Positions 1 to 11,049 of a DNA stretch of 64,000 bases are shown here, piece by piece (position 1 is the stretch's first letter; the number at the start of each line of letters is the position of its first letter). Position numbers and translations under genes: made by a program. This DNA is from Azadirachta indica. Lineage: Eukaryota > Streptophyta > Magnoliopsida > Sapindales > Meliaceae. The stretch lies in the NCBI GenBank assembly GCA_022749755.1, contig CM040442.1:12436457-12500456 (forward strand), written 5' to 3'. Under the pieces are notes generated by a model. That model saw only the letters and a program-made list of their open reading frames with translations. It was not told the DNA's origin and did no database searches.

Positions 1-823
1 GAAAGACAGATCCAAGAGGACAGAAAGAGGAAAAAAAAATGAACAATAAAAGGGAAGAAAATGTTGTAAAGTTTTTTCTTCTGTTTTATTAGTTTATTAT
101 ATCGATTGGACCCAATAAATATTATTGGAGACATACTAAGCATAAATAAGTCAGTACTTTATTTTATTAGTCAACAATCTTAAAAATAAGTGAAAAAGTG
201 ATTTGAGTGTTAACTAAATTGATAGATGGACTTAGGGGATATTTCTAAAATGGTAAAGGGGTATTGGATAATTACATGAAATCCGGGGATATACGTCTTT
301 TTGCCTCAATTTGTATAGGAACAATTTGTATCTTCTATATTATTAATAAATACCCATAAATTATATAAGATTAATGAATGAATATTTGCGTCATCAAATT
401 CACTCTCAACAATTAATTGTATTGCATTTTAACTAGTTAATTTTGGAATAACGATATCGCTGCCCCAACAAAATCTTTAAAAAAAATCATTTTTTTTATT
501 CATCCAATTAAATTATATATTAAGAAAAAGCTTACATAACACTTCAGTAATTTTTTACCTTCATTGCCTCTCTTCTTTTCAAAGCTTCAGTGCTCTAAAT
601 TTTTTTGACCAAAAATAATTAACTGAATTTTTTTCTTCGAAATATGCTTAGTTACAATTTATAACAAACTATTTCTCACCCAATTTTAAATTGTGAATGA
701 AAATATTTTCTTTATGATCAAGTCTCTCTCCATAGTTTTTGTCTTATTAATTTAAGACATCTAAATTTGTTGAGGATTAAAAGATTGATTTATTTAATTT
801 CAGGCTCGAAAAGGAAAAGATGA
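1..823. other. AT-rich intergenic sequence before the gap
   Basis: No coding sequence is recognisable. The stretch is AT-rich with short homopolymers. A pyrimidine-rich tract ending in cag lies at about 795-803, just before the gap, and could be a splice acceptor of something lost in the gap, but nothing supports this further. Confidence 0.5.
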
Positions 824-923
824 NNNNNNNNNNNNNNNNNNNNNNNNNNNNNNNNNNNNNNNNNNNNNNNNNNNNNNNNNNNNNNNNNNNNNNNNNNNNN
901 NNNNNNNNNNNNNNNNNNNNNNN
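824..923. other. Assembly gap of exactly 100 N
   Basis: One hundred consecutive N bases. This round number is the usual convention for a scaffold gap of unknown size, so distances across it are not reliable. Confidence 0.99.
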
Positions 924-1389
924 TATCTCTTCTCTATTGTGGATCTCCTCTACTTATCTTCTAAATACTACTTATTTTATATTTTATATTGCAATAATTT
1001 TTATACTTATATAATTACAATTATATTATAATATGACTTATTATTTTTATTTAATTTTTGTTAATCTTTATATCATCGATTATAAATTTATTTTTTAAAC
1101 AAAATATATACCAAACAAATAAATAATATACATACTAATATAATTTATTAATTTTTTATCTAGTATTGTACTAATATAATCAAAATTATTATAAATATAA
1201 GTATATTTTTTAAGAGGGTATATATGTCAAAATATCAATTTTCAGATATTTTATTTTATTAAAACAAACAACTTAATAATTATTTCCAAATGTTTTGAAA
1301 TAAAAAACAAACATATCATTCAAATTCAGATTTCAGTTAGATTCAGATTTCAATCATATTCAAAGTGCAGTAAAAAAAAAAAAAACAAA
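924..1389. other. AT-rich sequence, no gene seen
   Basis: Very AT-rich. A short duplicated motif (attcagatttcagttagattcagatttcaa type) lies near 1320-1360 and an A-run at about 1371-1385 sits at the outer edge of the inverted-duplication arm. Nothing coding is visible. Confidence 0.4.
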
Positions 1390-1602
1390 CGCTACCTTAC
1401 TTTTCAGTTTTTTATTCCAAACAACCATCATATTTGGTTATTATTTTCCGTAATCGTTATCATTCCTTAATACCAATTGTGAAAATATTTATTTTTGATA
1501 TGTTTGGTATGTTGTTATAATGGCATCGCCGAGATGCATAGTATGACTCTTCTAAATATAGGATGTTGGTACCACAGCGGTACATGTGTTATATTCTTCT
1601 GA

Positions 1603-2100
1603 ACTAAAAGTCAGTATCTTCTTAGTATATTTTTTATGGCGCTCCTGGGTATGATATCAGTACCTCTTTCTTATATTTTAATGTCTTTTTAGACATGATT
1701 TTAATACCTTTTTAATAAATTTGTATGTGTCCTTTTAAACTAGATGTCAGTACCTTTTTTTAGTATATTTTTAGTGTCATTTTGGATATGATATTGATAC
1801 CTCTTTAGTATACTTGTGTGTGTCTCTACACCAGAAGTCAATACCTCTTGTGTACGTTTTTAGGCGTCCTTTTGGACATGATATCACTACCTCTTTGGTA
1901 TGTTTGTTCGTGTTCTTCTAAAACAAATGTTAGTACCTCTTTAATACGTTTGTGCATGTCCTTCTAGACTAGATGTCAATACATCTTTCATATGTTTTTA
2001 GTATTCTTTTGGATATGATGCCAATACCTCTTTGGTGCATTTTTATTGTCTTTCTAAACATAATGTCGGTACTTCTTTGGTACATTTTTGGAAGCCTTTG
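1603..2100 (-). repeat. Minisatellite, about 46-bp unit, left copy
   Basis: About eleven diverged tandem copies of a unit carrying a 'cagtacctcttt-ggtat-gtttttgtgtgtccttctagac' pattern. The unit is about 46 bp, and the same array occurs inverted at 19640-20190. It occupies the non-coding 3' part of the gag-only LTR element. Confidence 0.8.
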
Positions 2101-2249
2101 TTTAAAAGGAATGAGAGTGCGTTTTATTATAAGATAATGATATTACTCAAATGGTTAAACATATCTAAAGAAAGTAAAGAACTTGAACATAAGGTAATTG
2201 AAAATAGATAAATAAAACTAAAATAAAATAAAAAAGTAAAGGAGGTGGA

Positions 2250-3033
2250 GATAACTAAGCTGAAACTTGGTTTGGCCCTTCTCCTACAAGATCCATATAT
2301 GAATCTAAATACTCATTCCTGATCAAGTCTTCAAGATATCTCTTCAAAAATTATACACTCTTCAGTGGTGTGACCATGATCCTGATGATACAAGCACCTC
2401 TTGCCTCTATTTCTTAACTCAAGTGGTAATAACATTTTTCTCTACTTAATAATAAGTCCCCGCTATCTAATATTCTCCAAAATAGTTTCAAGTGGAGCCT
2501 TAAGTGGTGTAAATTTCTTTATTTCCTAATTAGCCTCGCCTGTATATATGCTAGTTTCTCCCTTCCCTGGCTTGTTCGGTAAATGTTTTTTTTGTTCTAG
2601 TTATTGATCTCTCGAGTCTCAGCTTCTACCTCTATAATTTTGGTCATAATGATTGGTTCTCTATTGCAGCTCAGAGGATCCCTAATCTCTTCTTCCCCAT
2701 GTGCATTCTTCCGAGTTCCTATCTTCTATTCTTCTTTATGATCCTCTACTTGATTCTAAAGTTTGACCCATGTGATGAGAACCTGACATTGCTTATTTAG
2801 GCCTGCATTCTTGACCTGGTTGCCAAGGTTCCTGACTTTCGGTGCTCCACCATTGATCTTACTAGCCTCATTCTTTTAAGATCTCCATATTCGCCATGTA
2901 AAGACTCTGTCCATCTCCTATGTTGCCTTGATGCTCGTTGCCTCCCGATGACACATACACATCCCAAGCTATCAACAACAGTGGATTTCACAATGGCAGT
3001 TCCTCTCGCTGCTTTTCTTTTGCCTCTCTCCAT
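2250..3033 (-). pseudogene. LTR-retrotransposon gag relic, left copy
   Basis: This is the minus-strand counterpart of the gag relic at 18740-19480. The frame at 2797-3033 still shows a segment with SLHGEYGDLKRMR, like the conserved gag stretch in which plant Ty3-type elements have a run ending in SLHGRxxDLE. Downstream the reading is interrupted by many stops. No protease, reverse transcriptase or integrase follows; the gag relic runs directly into a minisatellite. It is therefore a remnant of a non-autonomous gag-only element. Confidence 0.6.
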
Positions 3034-3139
3034 TCATTATTCATCTTCTGTATCTCAATTATCATCCTCCCTTGTTCTTTAGTTTTTGCTTGGAGTTTTA
3101 GTCTTTACCTTCTTTCATCTTTCAACTTCCTTGCCAAGT

Positions 3140-3390
3140 CTAAAGGATCTTGAGTGGTCTAATTCAAATGATTTGTTTGATTTCAGTAATTCGCCTAATT
3201 TAGAAGATTTGCCTAATTCGCTTGATTCACCTGATTTCCCTGATTCGATTGATTCATTTTATTTGTTTGATTGACCTGATTTGCCTAATTCGCTTGATTG
3301 ACTTGATTCGTCTGATTTAGAGAATTCTCCCGATTTGCTTAATTCCTCGTATTCACTTAATTCACTTGATTCACCTAATTATCTCCTCCT
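3140..3390. repeat. 9-bp-period repeat tract, left copy
   Basis: Degenerate repeats of 9-bp words such as gattcacct, gatttgcct and aattcgctt. The mirror-image copy is at about 18355-18570. One strand happens to lack stops and would read as an Asp/Ser/Pro/Leu repeat (DSPDFPDSID type), which I take as a by-product of the 9-bp period rather than a gene. Confidence 0.7.
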
Positions 3391-3489
3391 TTTGCCATGA
3401 TTTTTCTCACTTCCTAAATTTTTTATTATAAATCTTTTGGTCTTTTGTCTTTTGCCCATAAACAACATCAACTGTTGAAACAAGATTTC

Positions 3490-3886
3490 ATTGCCTGATA
3501 CTAAGTAGTAAATTTTTAGTTTTGTAGAAAAAAAAAAAAGCTCCCTCTCTTTTTGTCTTTCTTTCCTTTATGTACTTATTAATTTTTTAGTTCATCTGAA
3601 ATATTAGTTTTTAATAGTATTCTTATTAAAGATAATAACTTAAGTTTGTCTTTAATTCTAAGAGATTGGTTTTTCAGTTGAACTAAAATTATTTGTTGGG
3701 TTTGGGCTTTGAAAAAGAGAATATTAGCCCAATCTAGAGTGTAGATACTTTATTTCTTCACTGTTTTTTTTTAAATATGGACTTGGTTTTTATATTGTGG
3801 GCCTCAAGATGTCGGTTCCATTAGACCTCAAGATAATGAGTCTAACCTAACGCCAGAATCAAGTCTAGTATAAAGTCAGGAATTAA
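3490..3886 (-). mobile_element. Putative 5' LTR of the gag-only element, left copy
   Basis: Matches 17829-18228 on the opposite strand. In minus orientation it starts at the ttgcacctta edge, carries a TATA-like tataaag, and is followed by a segment resembling a tRNA-Met primer-binding site (tagtatcaggc, compare tggtatcagagc). In this arm the LTR abuts a gagaga tract directly, whereas in the right arm a (TA)n microsatellite lies between them. Confidence 0.5.
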
Positions 3887-3899
3887 GGTGCAAGAGAGA

Positions 3900-5270
3900 G
3901 AGGGAAAGCATTTTTGTTTGAAGTTAAGTTCTAGAAAATGTTAATCTGAATTGGAGAATGAATTAATTTTTAATATGAATAGGATTTGTCATCATATGAA
4001 CTGAAATTTCAACATTAGCAAGTTGTCATTTGTGTTCTTTTCTACTATTAATGAAGCAAAAAAACTGTTTAGATGGTCCTCTATTGATTATTGTTGTCTT
4101 TCAAAATACGTAATAGCTAGAATCGTGTATATTTCACCGAGAATAATTTGAGGAAAAAATATAATCACTTTCCACAAAGAAAATAAAAAGATATCTTATT
4201 GAGAAATTAATAAAGTTGACGTTGATATTCTATTCATTTGCTTAATTTGTTAGCCAGTTAACTTTTATTTTTCATAAAGAATAAATCACCACAAGTCATT
4301 GCACATAAAATTCTAAAATGCCTAATTAATAATCTAAAGAAAATTTAATAACCATGTATGATGAATTGTGACACTTGACTCATATTAGAAAATTTTGTTT
4401 TCACTGAGAAAATTTTGCCACTTGGTCCATACTAGAAAATTGAAACAACCACTAAGTTTTTCTCCTTTTTTTTTATGTTTAATTTTGCTATGATGTTGAC
4501 TATGAAAAAAAATAGTAATAAATTGTGCTATAATATAACAATTAGATTTATTATTTTGTAACTTTATGTTTCTATAATTTTTTAATACTTTTAAATAATC
4601 CTTAAAGTCTTGGTTATTGACAGATCTTAATGTTTACACAATTTAATATTTTTCATTATTTTTATCATTTAATCAACTTAGGTTTATTATACTATAATTG
4701 TATTAAACATGTTATTTTATCGGCAACACATTCTATTTAATTAATAAAAATTATTTTTAAGAAACTTGTGTTTCTTATTATTCTTATTTTTACTTGATCA
4801 ATAAAAATAAACTTGTTTTGCCTGGTAAATATTATTATTATTACTCATATTCTTATTCTTGAAAATGAAACTTTAAAAAATTATATGAGATTGATTATTT
4901 CAGTTTCTTACTATTAATTTCAAAAGAAATTTGTTTATTATTTTATTATTTCAATAATATATATAATGTGATACCTACAACTAAAAGACTGTAAAGACTT
5001 TGACTTGGCAGGATCAGGACCACAATAGCTATCATAATTGCCAATGCCTTAAATTCCAAGCAGTAAATTGTATGAAATTGATTGATGTTATAATTTCACA
5101 AAAACAATTACGTGCACGTCAGGTTCCAAGTTTCAAGAAATCATTCTACTAATTTCTCTCAATTATATATTCAGAGGTTAATTATAATTAGTCGGCCATT
5201 AGTGGAAGATTAGCAGAAATTATAATTACCAAAATAAATGCAATGAAATTAAAATAGATTAATAGAAATT
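3900..5270 (-). repeat. Repeated RLP-flank module, copy a
   Basis: The same module occurs at 11050-12430, 14020-14790 (partial) and 16440-17770, all on the plus strand. Recognisable blocks are an 'acgtgcacgtaatt' end, a 'ttaaggcattggc...gtggtcc' block and a distal 'gttgaaattt...catatgat' block, here at 3960-4015. It contains no coding sequence. The ends recur in inverted orientation elsewhere, which suggests a mobile element. Confidence 0.65.
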
Positions 5271-5699
5271 ATATTCAGATTTTATACAAAAAAATACAAA
5301 CACCATCCAACTCTTAATTTTCTTGTCCTATATATTTTGCTGTATGGTATAGTTCTAGATTAGACATCCAACAAGCAGAAACAACTGGCGGTAGTAAAAG
5401 TCTATTCCAAGAGAATGATGAATTTATATGTGAACAAACGATGAAGCGATGATCGATAAGTTGGGCACAACAAATAAGGAGAATGATGCCAGGAGAGAAC
5501 CCAAATGGTCAATTGTCTATATACTTGCATGCTTACTTCTCATTAATTCTTCTTTGATGTTCATTAAAAGCTTGAGCTTACTAATTTCTACATATAATAT
5601 ATAGTCGATAGCTATCCTGAAAATTTAAAAATTTTGTCATAGATAAGGTCAATAGAGGAATAACTACAGGTCAAATAAATATTAATCCTTCATAGTAAA

Positions 5700-5970
5700 A
5701 TCAATGACTCCATGTTAACACATCTTCTACATTGTATATAGTTGCCTTAAATAGATGTACTATTTACAAAAATCAGACAATGGGAATAACTTGGAGGAAG
5801 TGACCAATACACCTAAAACCATATCAAGGAAGGTAAAATTTACTTTGACCATCACATGAAACATTCCTTTGTTGCTGTTTCGTACATTGATTATCTGCAA
5901 AAATCTAAAACAATGACAATATTTTCATAGCATAGACACATCCAACACATCAGTTAAGGCATCATTTCAT
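5700..5970 (+). promoter_or_regulatory. Relic resembling the promoter/5' leader of the downstream CNL gene
   Basis: About 110 bp at 5850-5960 align with 57415-57530, just upstream of the CNL start. Shared blocks include tactttg-ccat, atgaaacatt-ctt, ctgtttc-tacatt and cata-acacat-caa. By eye identity is about 75%. In the CNL the TATA-like tatatataaa lies within this stretch; here it has decayed to gattatctgc. No CNL coding sequence follows. The inverted arm has the same relic at 15700-15870. Confidence 0.6.
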
Positions 5971-6770
5971 GGGCTTCTTCTTCAATCCTTAGTCAAGAGA
6001 TACGACAACAAACGAGGCATTTTGCAGGCAAACATGTATTATTTTATGGGTTTAGGATTAACTGCAAACAATATGGGCCAACCAACATATTATCCTTGTT
6101 TACAATTTTTTTTATATATTTAAATTCTCTTTTATATTAAATATCATAAATTGATATCACACATCTCGATTAATATGATATCAACTAGATCAGCTCAAAC
6201 ATAAAATCTTATTAAATGAAAAACTATAACGATTAAATTAGAAATAGAGAGCTGCATATACTCTTATAATTGCCAAGAAGAGAATTCCAACCATTTATGT
6301 CTTTAATTTATATTAATTATAAATATAATTATTTTTGTAACAAAATATATAATTAATATAATTTTGTATAAATCTATAAAAAGATAAAATAATTTACAAG
6401 TATAAGATTTGGTTTATTAGACTGATTAGTCTTAGTGGTTTTAAAAATAATCACTAAAGTTCCTATTTATTACAAATATTATTTAATAAAAAATTTTAAT
6501 TTTCATGTTTTAGTTTTCCTAGTATATTGTTGATAATAAAAATTAAAATGTAAAAATTAAAAATGTATGTCATAATATATTTTAATAAATATTAGGGAGA
6601 AATTTGATAATAATAGAATATAAATGCTAATTTGAACTTATGAATCTAATAATGATCCAAAGTTCAATTTGAGGCACCACAAAGATGGTGAATATATATG
6701 GTTCCTTACCCGCGGGACCACTACAAGTCTCTGTAGTCTTTAATACAAGTTTCTTTTTCTCTATCTCTAT

Positions 6771-8135
6771 TCAACAAATTTTTATGCGACAACCATACAT
6801 ACATAGATTTTTGGTAGAAGGAATCATATTTATCGAATAAGAACATTCAAAGACCCATTTACCCAAGTGACCAGTTAGCTGATTAGCCCGAACGGATGAA
6901 AAAGAAAGTTGCTTTAGGTTGGCAAAAGTATCAGGAATTTCACCAACGAAATTATTTTGGTCAAGTCTTAAATGTGTGAGTTGAGCAAGGTTACCGAGTG
7001 ATGCCGGGATTGATCCGTTGAAACTGTTACCAGAGAGATCCAAATGTGCAAGTTGAGTAAGGTTACCGAGTGATGCTGGGATTGATCCATTGAAACTATT
7101 ACCAGAGAGATCCAAATGTGTAAGTTGAGCAAGGTTACCGAGTGATGCTGGGATTGATCCGTTGAAACTGTTATAAGAGAGATCCAAATGTGTCAGTTGA
7201 GCAAGGTTACCGAGTGATGCTAAGATTGATCCGTTGAAATTGTTACCAGAGAGATCCAAATGTGTAAGTTGAGCAAGGTTACCGAGTGATGTTGGGAATG
7301 ATCCAATGAAATTACAGGTAGAGAGATGCAAAACCCTCAAGGGACTACTCTTGTTAACCTTAAGAAAACCACCTGCGGTAAAATTATTGCCACAACTTAT
7401 CAACTATCGTAAGTTTGGAAGGTGAAAGATGTTTTCTGGGAAGTTTCCTTGCAGTCCACAAGGACAAAGACTGAGAGATGTCAAAGAAGAAGTTAGATTC
7501 ATCAAGGAGGAAGCTACTAACGTAGACATGTCCACCCAATCTAGTCTAAGTTCCTTTAACTCTGTCAGATTTTTAGCGAGTCCATACCAAACAGGTGTAT
7601 TGACTCTTAACATGTAATTCGAAGAAAGGTCAAGCGAAACCAATTTAGACAAGTGGGAAATTTCATATGAAAGTTGACCATCGAAGCTGGAGGACGAGAG
7701 GTTTAGACTAGTCAAATGAGGAAATTGGCCAAAACTAGAAGAAATGTTAGAGTAATTGAAATTATTGAAAGCCACGTTGAGGTTTCGAAGATGACGAAGG
7801 AAGAAAAGGGTAGTGTTGGAAGGAATGTTTCCGTAAAGCCAGCTACAACTAAGGTCGAGGCCAATCACGTGGCCTGTCACCAAATCACATGTTACTCCAT
7901 CCCATGAGCAGCAATCATCATCCTCTTTCCAATTCATCATCTTCGGATATGATTTTTGAGTTCCATCACAATAAAAAGAAGAAGTGTTAGAGAACGAAAA
8001 GAGTTGCTTAAAGTGGAGTAACACAGAACTCTGGTGATGAGAGCAAAGTTTTGCCCTCGCACCATTGCTTTGGGAATAAAAGATAAGTAAATGGAGGAAG
8101 AGAAGTTGATAATAAGGCCAAGTTAAGCGAGACAT
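6771..8135 (-). pseudogene. Receptor-like protein (Cf-9/RLP type), truncated, with in-frame stop
   Basis: RLPs are cell-surface receptors with extracellular leucine-rich repeats (LRRs), one membrane span and a short tail, and work with SOBIR1/BAK1-type kinases. Starting at ATG 8135, a signal peptide (LLFLHLLIFYSQ, residues about 11-22) is followed by an N-terminal cap ending in DDCCSWDGVTCD (about residues 72-83) and then LRRs with a xxLxxLxLSxNxFxGxIP pattern. Codon 244 (7404-7406) is TAG where relatives usually have Tyr or another sense residue after LPNLR; the same frame stays open for another 210 codons. Five LRRs at 6985-7310 are almost identical to each other. The frame ends at 6771 after QLTGHLGKWVF and a Cys-rich tail unlike any RLP. 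A full RLP has about 900-1000 residues; this one has 454, no membrane segment, and a 3' end made of module sequence. It is very probably non-functional. Confidence 0.9.
6985..7310 (-). repeat. Near-identical 72-bp LRR tandem repeat
   Basis: Four to five copies of a 72-bp unit encode successive 24-residue LRRs reading SLGNLAQLTHLDLSGNSFNG. Copies differ by only a few bases. LRRs of RLPs normally diverge strongly, so this block looks like a recent in-frame expansion or homogenisation. Confidence 0.9.
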
Positions 8136-8330
8136 ATTTGAAACTGATGAGAGTAATCACAAGCTAGCTAAAGCATATTGATGATTATATAATAAATGGA
8201 AGAGAATTAATTGAGTTTCAGTAATGATGTGATATCTTAAAGCAAAAAGTCTTTGCTATGTAGTAAGAAAGGTGCTCCATAACAATTTAATCCTCAAAGT
8301 AAAAGGAAGAAATTATAATATAATTTTTGA
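8136..8330 (-). promoter_or_regulatory. Presumed promoter/5' leader of the RLP fragment
   Basis: On the minus strand a TATA-like tattatataatc lies about 50-60 bases before the RLP ATG (around 8183-8195). Position and composition fit a promoter. There is no further support. Confidence 0.35.
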
Positions 8331-9801
8331 CTAATTGGCTACAGACCACCTCTACATTTGTTTGCATATGAACTTCAAAATGTCTCTTCTTTACTACCAC
8401 ATGCAAAGAACTTAAAAACTATAATTAAACGTGCTATGAGTATATAAATAAGAATACGATCCTTGTGGTAAGGGATTAAAAGAGGAAATGAAAATTAATT
8501 GATTCTTCAACTATATTATCAAAAATGTTTCTTATTTTAAAATATGAAGTATATTGTATTTTGTAAATTTTTAAAAAAGAAATAAGATATTTGAATTGAC
8601 AAGTGACAAATAACTTTTTTTTTAATTTTTTCGATTTTCTTAAACATATATATTGTCAAAATTAATTGCAAGTTTTTTTTTTTTTTTTCGGAAAATAACA
8701 ACTTTATTTGTTTTTACAAATAATATGAAATATTTTTCAGTTATTTTTAACTCAAAAATTATTTTAAGCACAATGATCAAACACATTTTCTGTTTTTCAA
8801 AATATTATTTTTGTAAGTTTTACAAATGTTCCCATATAAGTTTCAAAGATTGTTGAGCCTGTAAATAGGACAGAAACTTCCTATTTTTCATTTTTGAAGA
8901 GCCACTATGGGGTAAATAATGTGCACTTTAACCAAGTCTTTTCATGAAGTTTAAAAGAAAATTTTAATTCTTTTATTCACACCATTAAGAATTTAATATT
9001 TATTACGTTTGATTTAATGTTTCCTTTTTCTTTTTTGTAGGCACAAGGTAGACTTTGAATATTAAATTTTCCACTTCCAATCTTCCAAAAATCAACTTTC
9101 TTTCTTCTCTTTTTTCTTTTGTCATTTATTTATTTACGAAATTTCGGGAACAAATTGGTCCAAAAAGCAAATACATACATGTTTGACATATGTGAATGCT
9201 AGAAAAAACATTATCCAATAGTCATTTTGAATTTGATATGATAATTATACACTATAAATTTAATGATTCATATCTTATCAGATGTAGATAATTACAATGT
9301 CAAGATCGAGAAAAATAATACAAGAAACTAACCAGTCTCTAGCTTACAATTATTCTGCAAATTTAACAAGACTAGATTATGAATTTGAGGATCTGTAATG
9401 TAAGCTTGTGCAGAGTTTCATTTGGTCATTACAAAAGTGTCTAGGGAAAGAATACTTCTAATAATGCAAGTAGTACAGGCCTCAATTAGCATTTTGAGGG
9501 GCTCTAACAGACGCCTATCCAGGGTAGTGTCATTTCCACTTGCAATATAGGTTCTCCAACCCTCAATTCTGGCTATACAAAAGAGCAGAGTGGAGCAGAG
9601 CAGGGCAGGCCAGCATTTTGTGCCCATTAGGACAGTTGTGTGACTTCCTCTAATGTTTCAATTCTCAGTAAACACGATTATTTTCAAAGGTGATTATTCT
9701 TACAAAACAAGACTAATAATTCTGACAACTTTGAACACAAGGAAATAATTCTGTTATCATGAGGAATAATACAATACGTCTATGTACATAAATTGGAATA
9801 A
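8331..9801. other. Spacer between RLP C-terminal and N-terminal pieces
   Basis: AT-rich spacer with T-runs (8669-8688). A minus-strand open stretch at 9418-9627 has a hydrophobic start, but no recognisable family and no repeats, so I do not call it a gene. It could be the 3' untranslated region of the RLP piece at 9802-10152. Confidence 0.4.
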
Positions 9802-10152
9802 TCAACTAATTAAGGTAGAGCAGCACATCCATCGATTAATATCTTCTTCCTCTGCTTTATGTTCATCCTTCTTCACGCTCTTTGATTGCTTCATTTCGAC
9901 CATGCTCACAAACCATTGTGGTCTTTCGTTTTTGAATACAACGTATCCTATAAACAAGCCAATCACCAAACTACATCTGTATCCTATCATAGCCATTTTC
10001 CAAGCAAACCAGCTCGATCTATCATCATCTTCATGAACTGTTATTGGCCTTAACATTGGTACATCATCGTTGCTAAATTTCTCTGACAATGGAAATCCCC
10101 GCAACCCCAAGTTCCTAGTATGGGAATCATTTGAGAATGTATTAATTTGTTG
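9802..10152 (-). pseudogene. Orphan C-terminus of a receptor-like protein (membrane span and tail)
   Basis: Minus-strand translation gives INTFSNDSHTRNLGLRGFPL, the conserved end of RLP ectodomains (usual form NLGLCGFPLS). It is followed by an acidic juxtamembrane stretch (VHEDDD), a hydrophobic membrane segment (around MAMIGYRCSLVIGLFIGYVV) and a basic cytosolic tail (QWFVSMVEMKQSKSVKK). The Cys of GLCGF is Arg here and the following SEKC is SEKF, so both juxtamembrane cysteines are lost. An in-frame TGA lies at 10153-10155 and RLP homology stops there, replaced by unrelated repeat sequence. In transcription order this 3' piece lies upstream of the 5' RLP fragment, so the two are not one gene split by an insertion. 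Either they come from two tandem genes or the order was scrambled. Confidence 0.85.
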
Positions 10153-10159
10153 TCATTCA

Positions 10160-11049
10160 GTAGGGGCAGACCTAGAACAGAATAATTGGTGGGGTTGGGG
10201 TCAAAAAGGTAGGGGCTAAAATGGTTAAAAGATAAAGTTAATTGGGTAAAATGTTAAAAATTATTAATTTATTAAGGAGTCAAGTGATAATGTTTCAAAG
10301 TATAAGGGGCAAAATATATATAAATTTGAGAACATATTAGAAACATAAATATTTACAATAAAAATTTAAAAGAAAGTTGTGAATTTAAATAAATATGTAT
10401 TATCAATAATTTTATCAAATAAAAAAGGTAAAAAAACACTATCTCCTAATTTTATATGTATATCAATGTTAATTGATAATTATAGTATGCATCATCAACC
10501 TTTTGTAATCATCTTTTAAATGCTCTGTCTTTCTCGTCAAATTACTTATGCCCCCTGATCATTATCGCAACCTTTCATTTTGCTCTCAAGTGCTTCACTA
10601 TTATTATTAAAAAAAATCAAAATTTACCCCCTGGATGATTGATAATTGCCATTTGATATTCTAATTAATCCTATTATTTAATCATTTATTGCATTGATTT
10701 TCCTAATTATCATTTAGTGTAATCTTCAACTATCAGCTCATTAAAAGTAATTATTATTATTCCGTGTTCTTCCCTTCAAAAGAACAAGGGAAAAGGTGGC
10801 TTCTTTATTTGTTATTATTACATGTTTCTTGCCTTCTTCCCTCTTTGGTAAATAACAATGGGTAATCTACATGCAACAATTGCGATAAGTTCTTATTGTG
10901 TATTATTTGTAATTTAAGTTAAAGATGATAGTTGTCTTCTAGACTTATTGACCTGTATACTTCAAATCATTGTGATTATTAATTGAAGTTCAGTTTGTAT
11001 AATAAAAATTTTGTCCATATTAAACTCATCAATTCATTTTCGCATTTAG
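10160..11049. other. Repeat-like insertion and AT-rich sequence upstream of the RLP tail
   Basis: Homology to RLP ends abruptly at about 10153. The next stretch begins with a G-rich block (aggggcagacctag, ggtggggttggggtc) of a kind I associate with dispersed plant repeats, but I cannot name the family. The rest is AT-rich without coding sequence. Confidence 0.35.

Larger units (their letters stand above)
1390..6870. repeat. Left arm of a 5.5-kb inverted duplication
   Basis: Read on the minus strand, this arm matches about 14790-20383 on the plus strand in the same order: 3' edge of the RLP fragment, resistance-gene flank, repeated module, then a decayed LTR element with minisatellite. The outer edge is sharp: the sequence around 1390-1440 is the complement of 20340-20383, and the two sides differ outside. 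Identity looks like roughly 80-90% with many small indels, so the duplication is not recent. The LTR element has the same junction with the flank in both arms, so it was in place before the duplication. Confidence 0.85.

Noticed and set aside
820..1014. Open stretch beginning in the N gap
   Set aside because: Most of it is unknown bases and the rest is hydrophobic AT-rich translation; no gene can be supported.
3086..3274. Asp/Ser/Pro-rich 62-residue frame, also on the other strand at 18459-18647
   Set aside because: Produced by a 9-bp-period DNA repeat inside a decayed retroelement, on the strand opposite to gag.
9418..9627. 69-codon minus-strand frame with a hydrophobic start
   Set aside because: It looks at first like a secreted peptide, but there is no family match I recognise, no repeat of it elsewhere and it lies in presumed 3' flank of the RLP tail.
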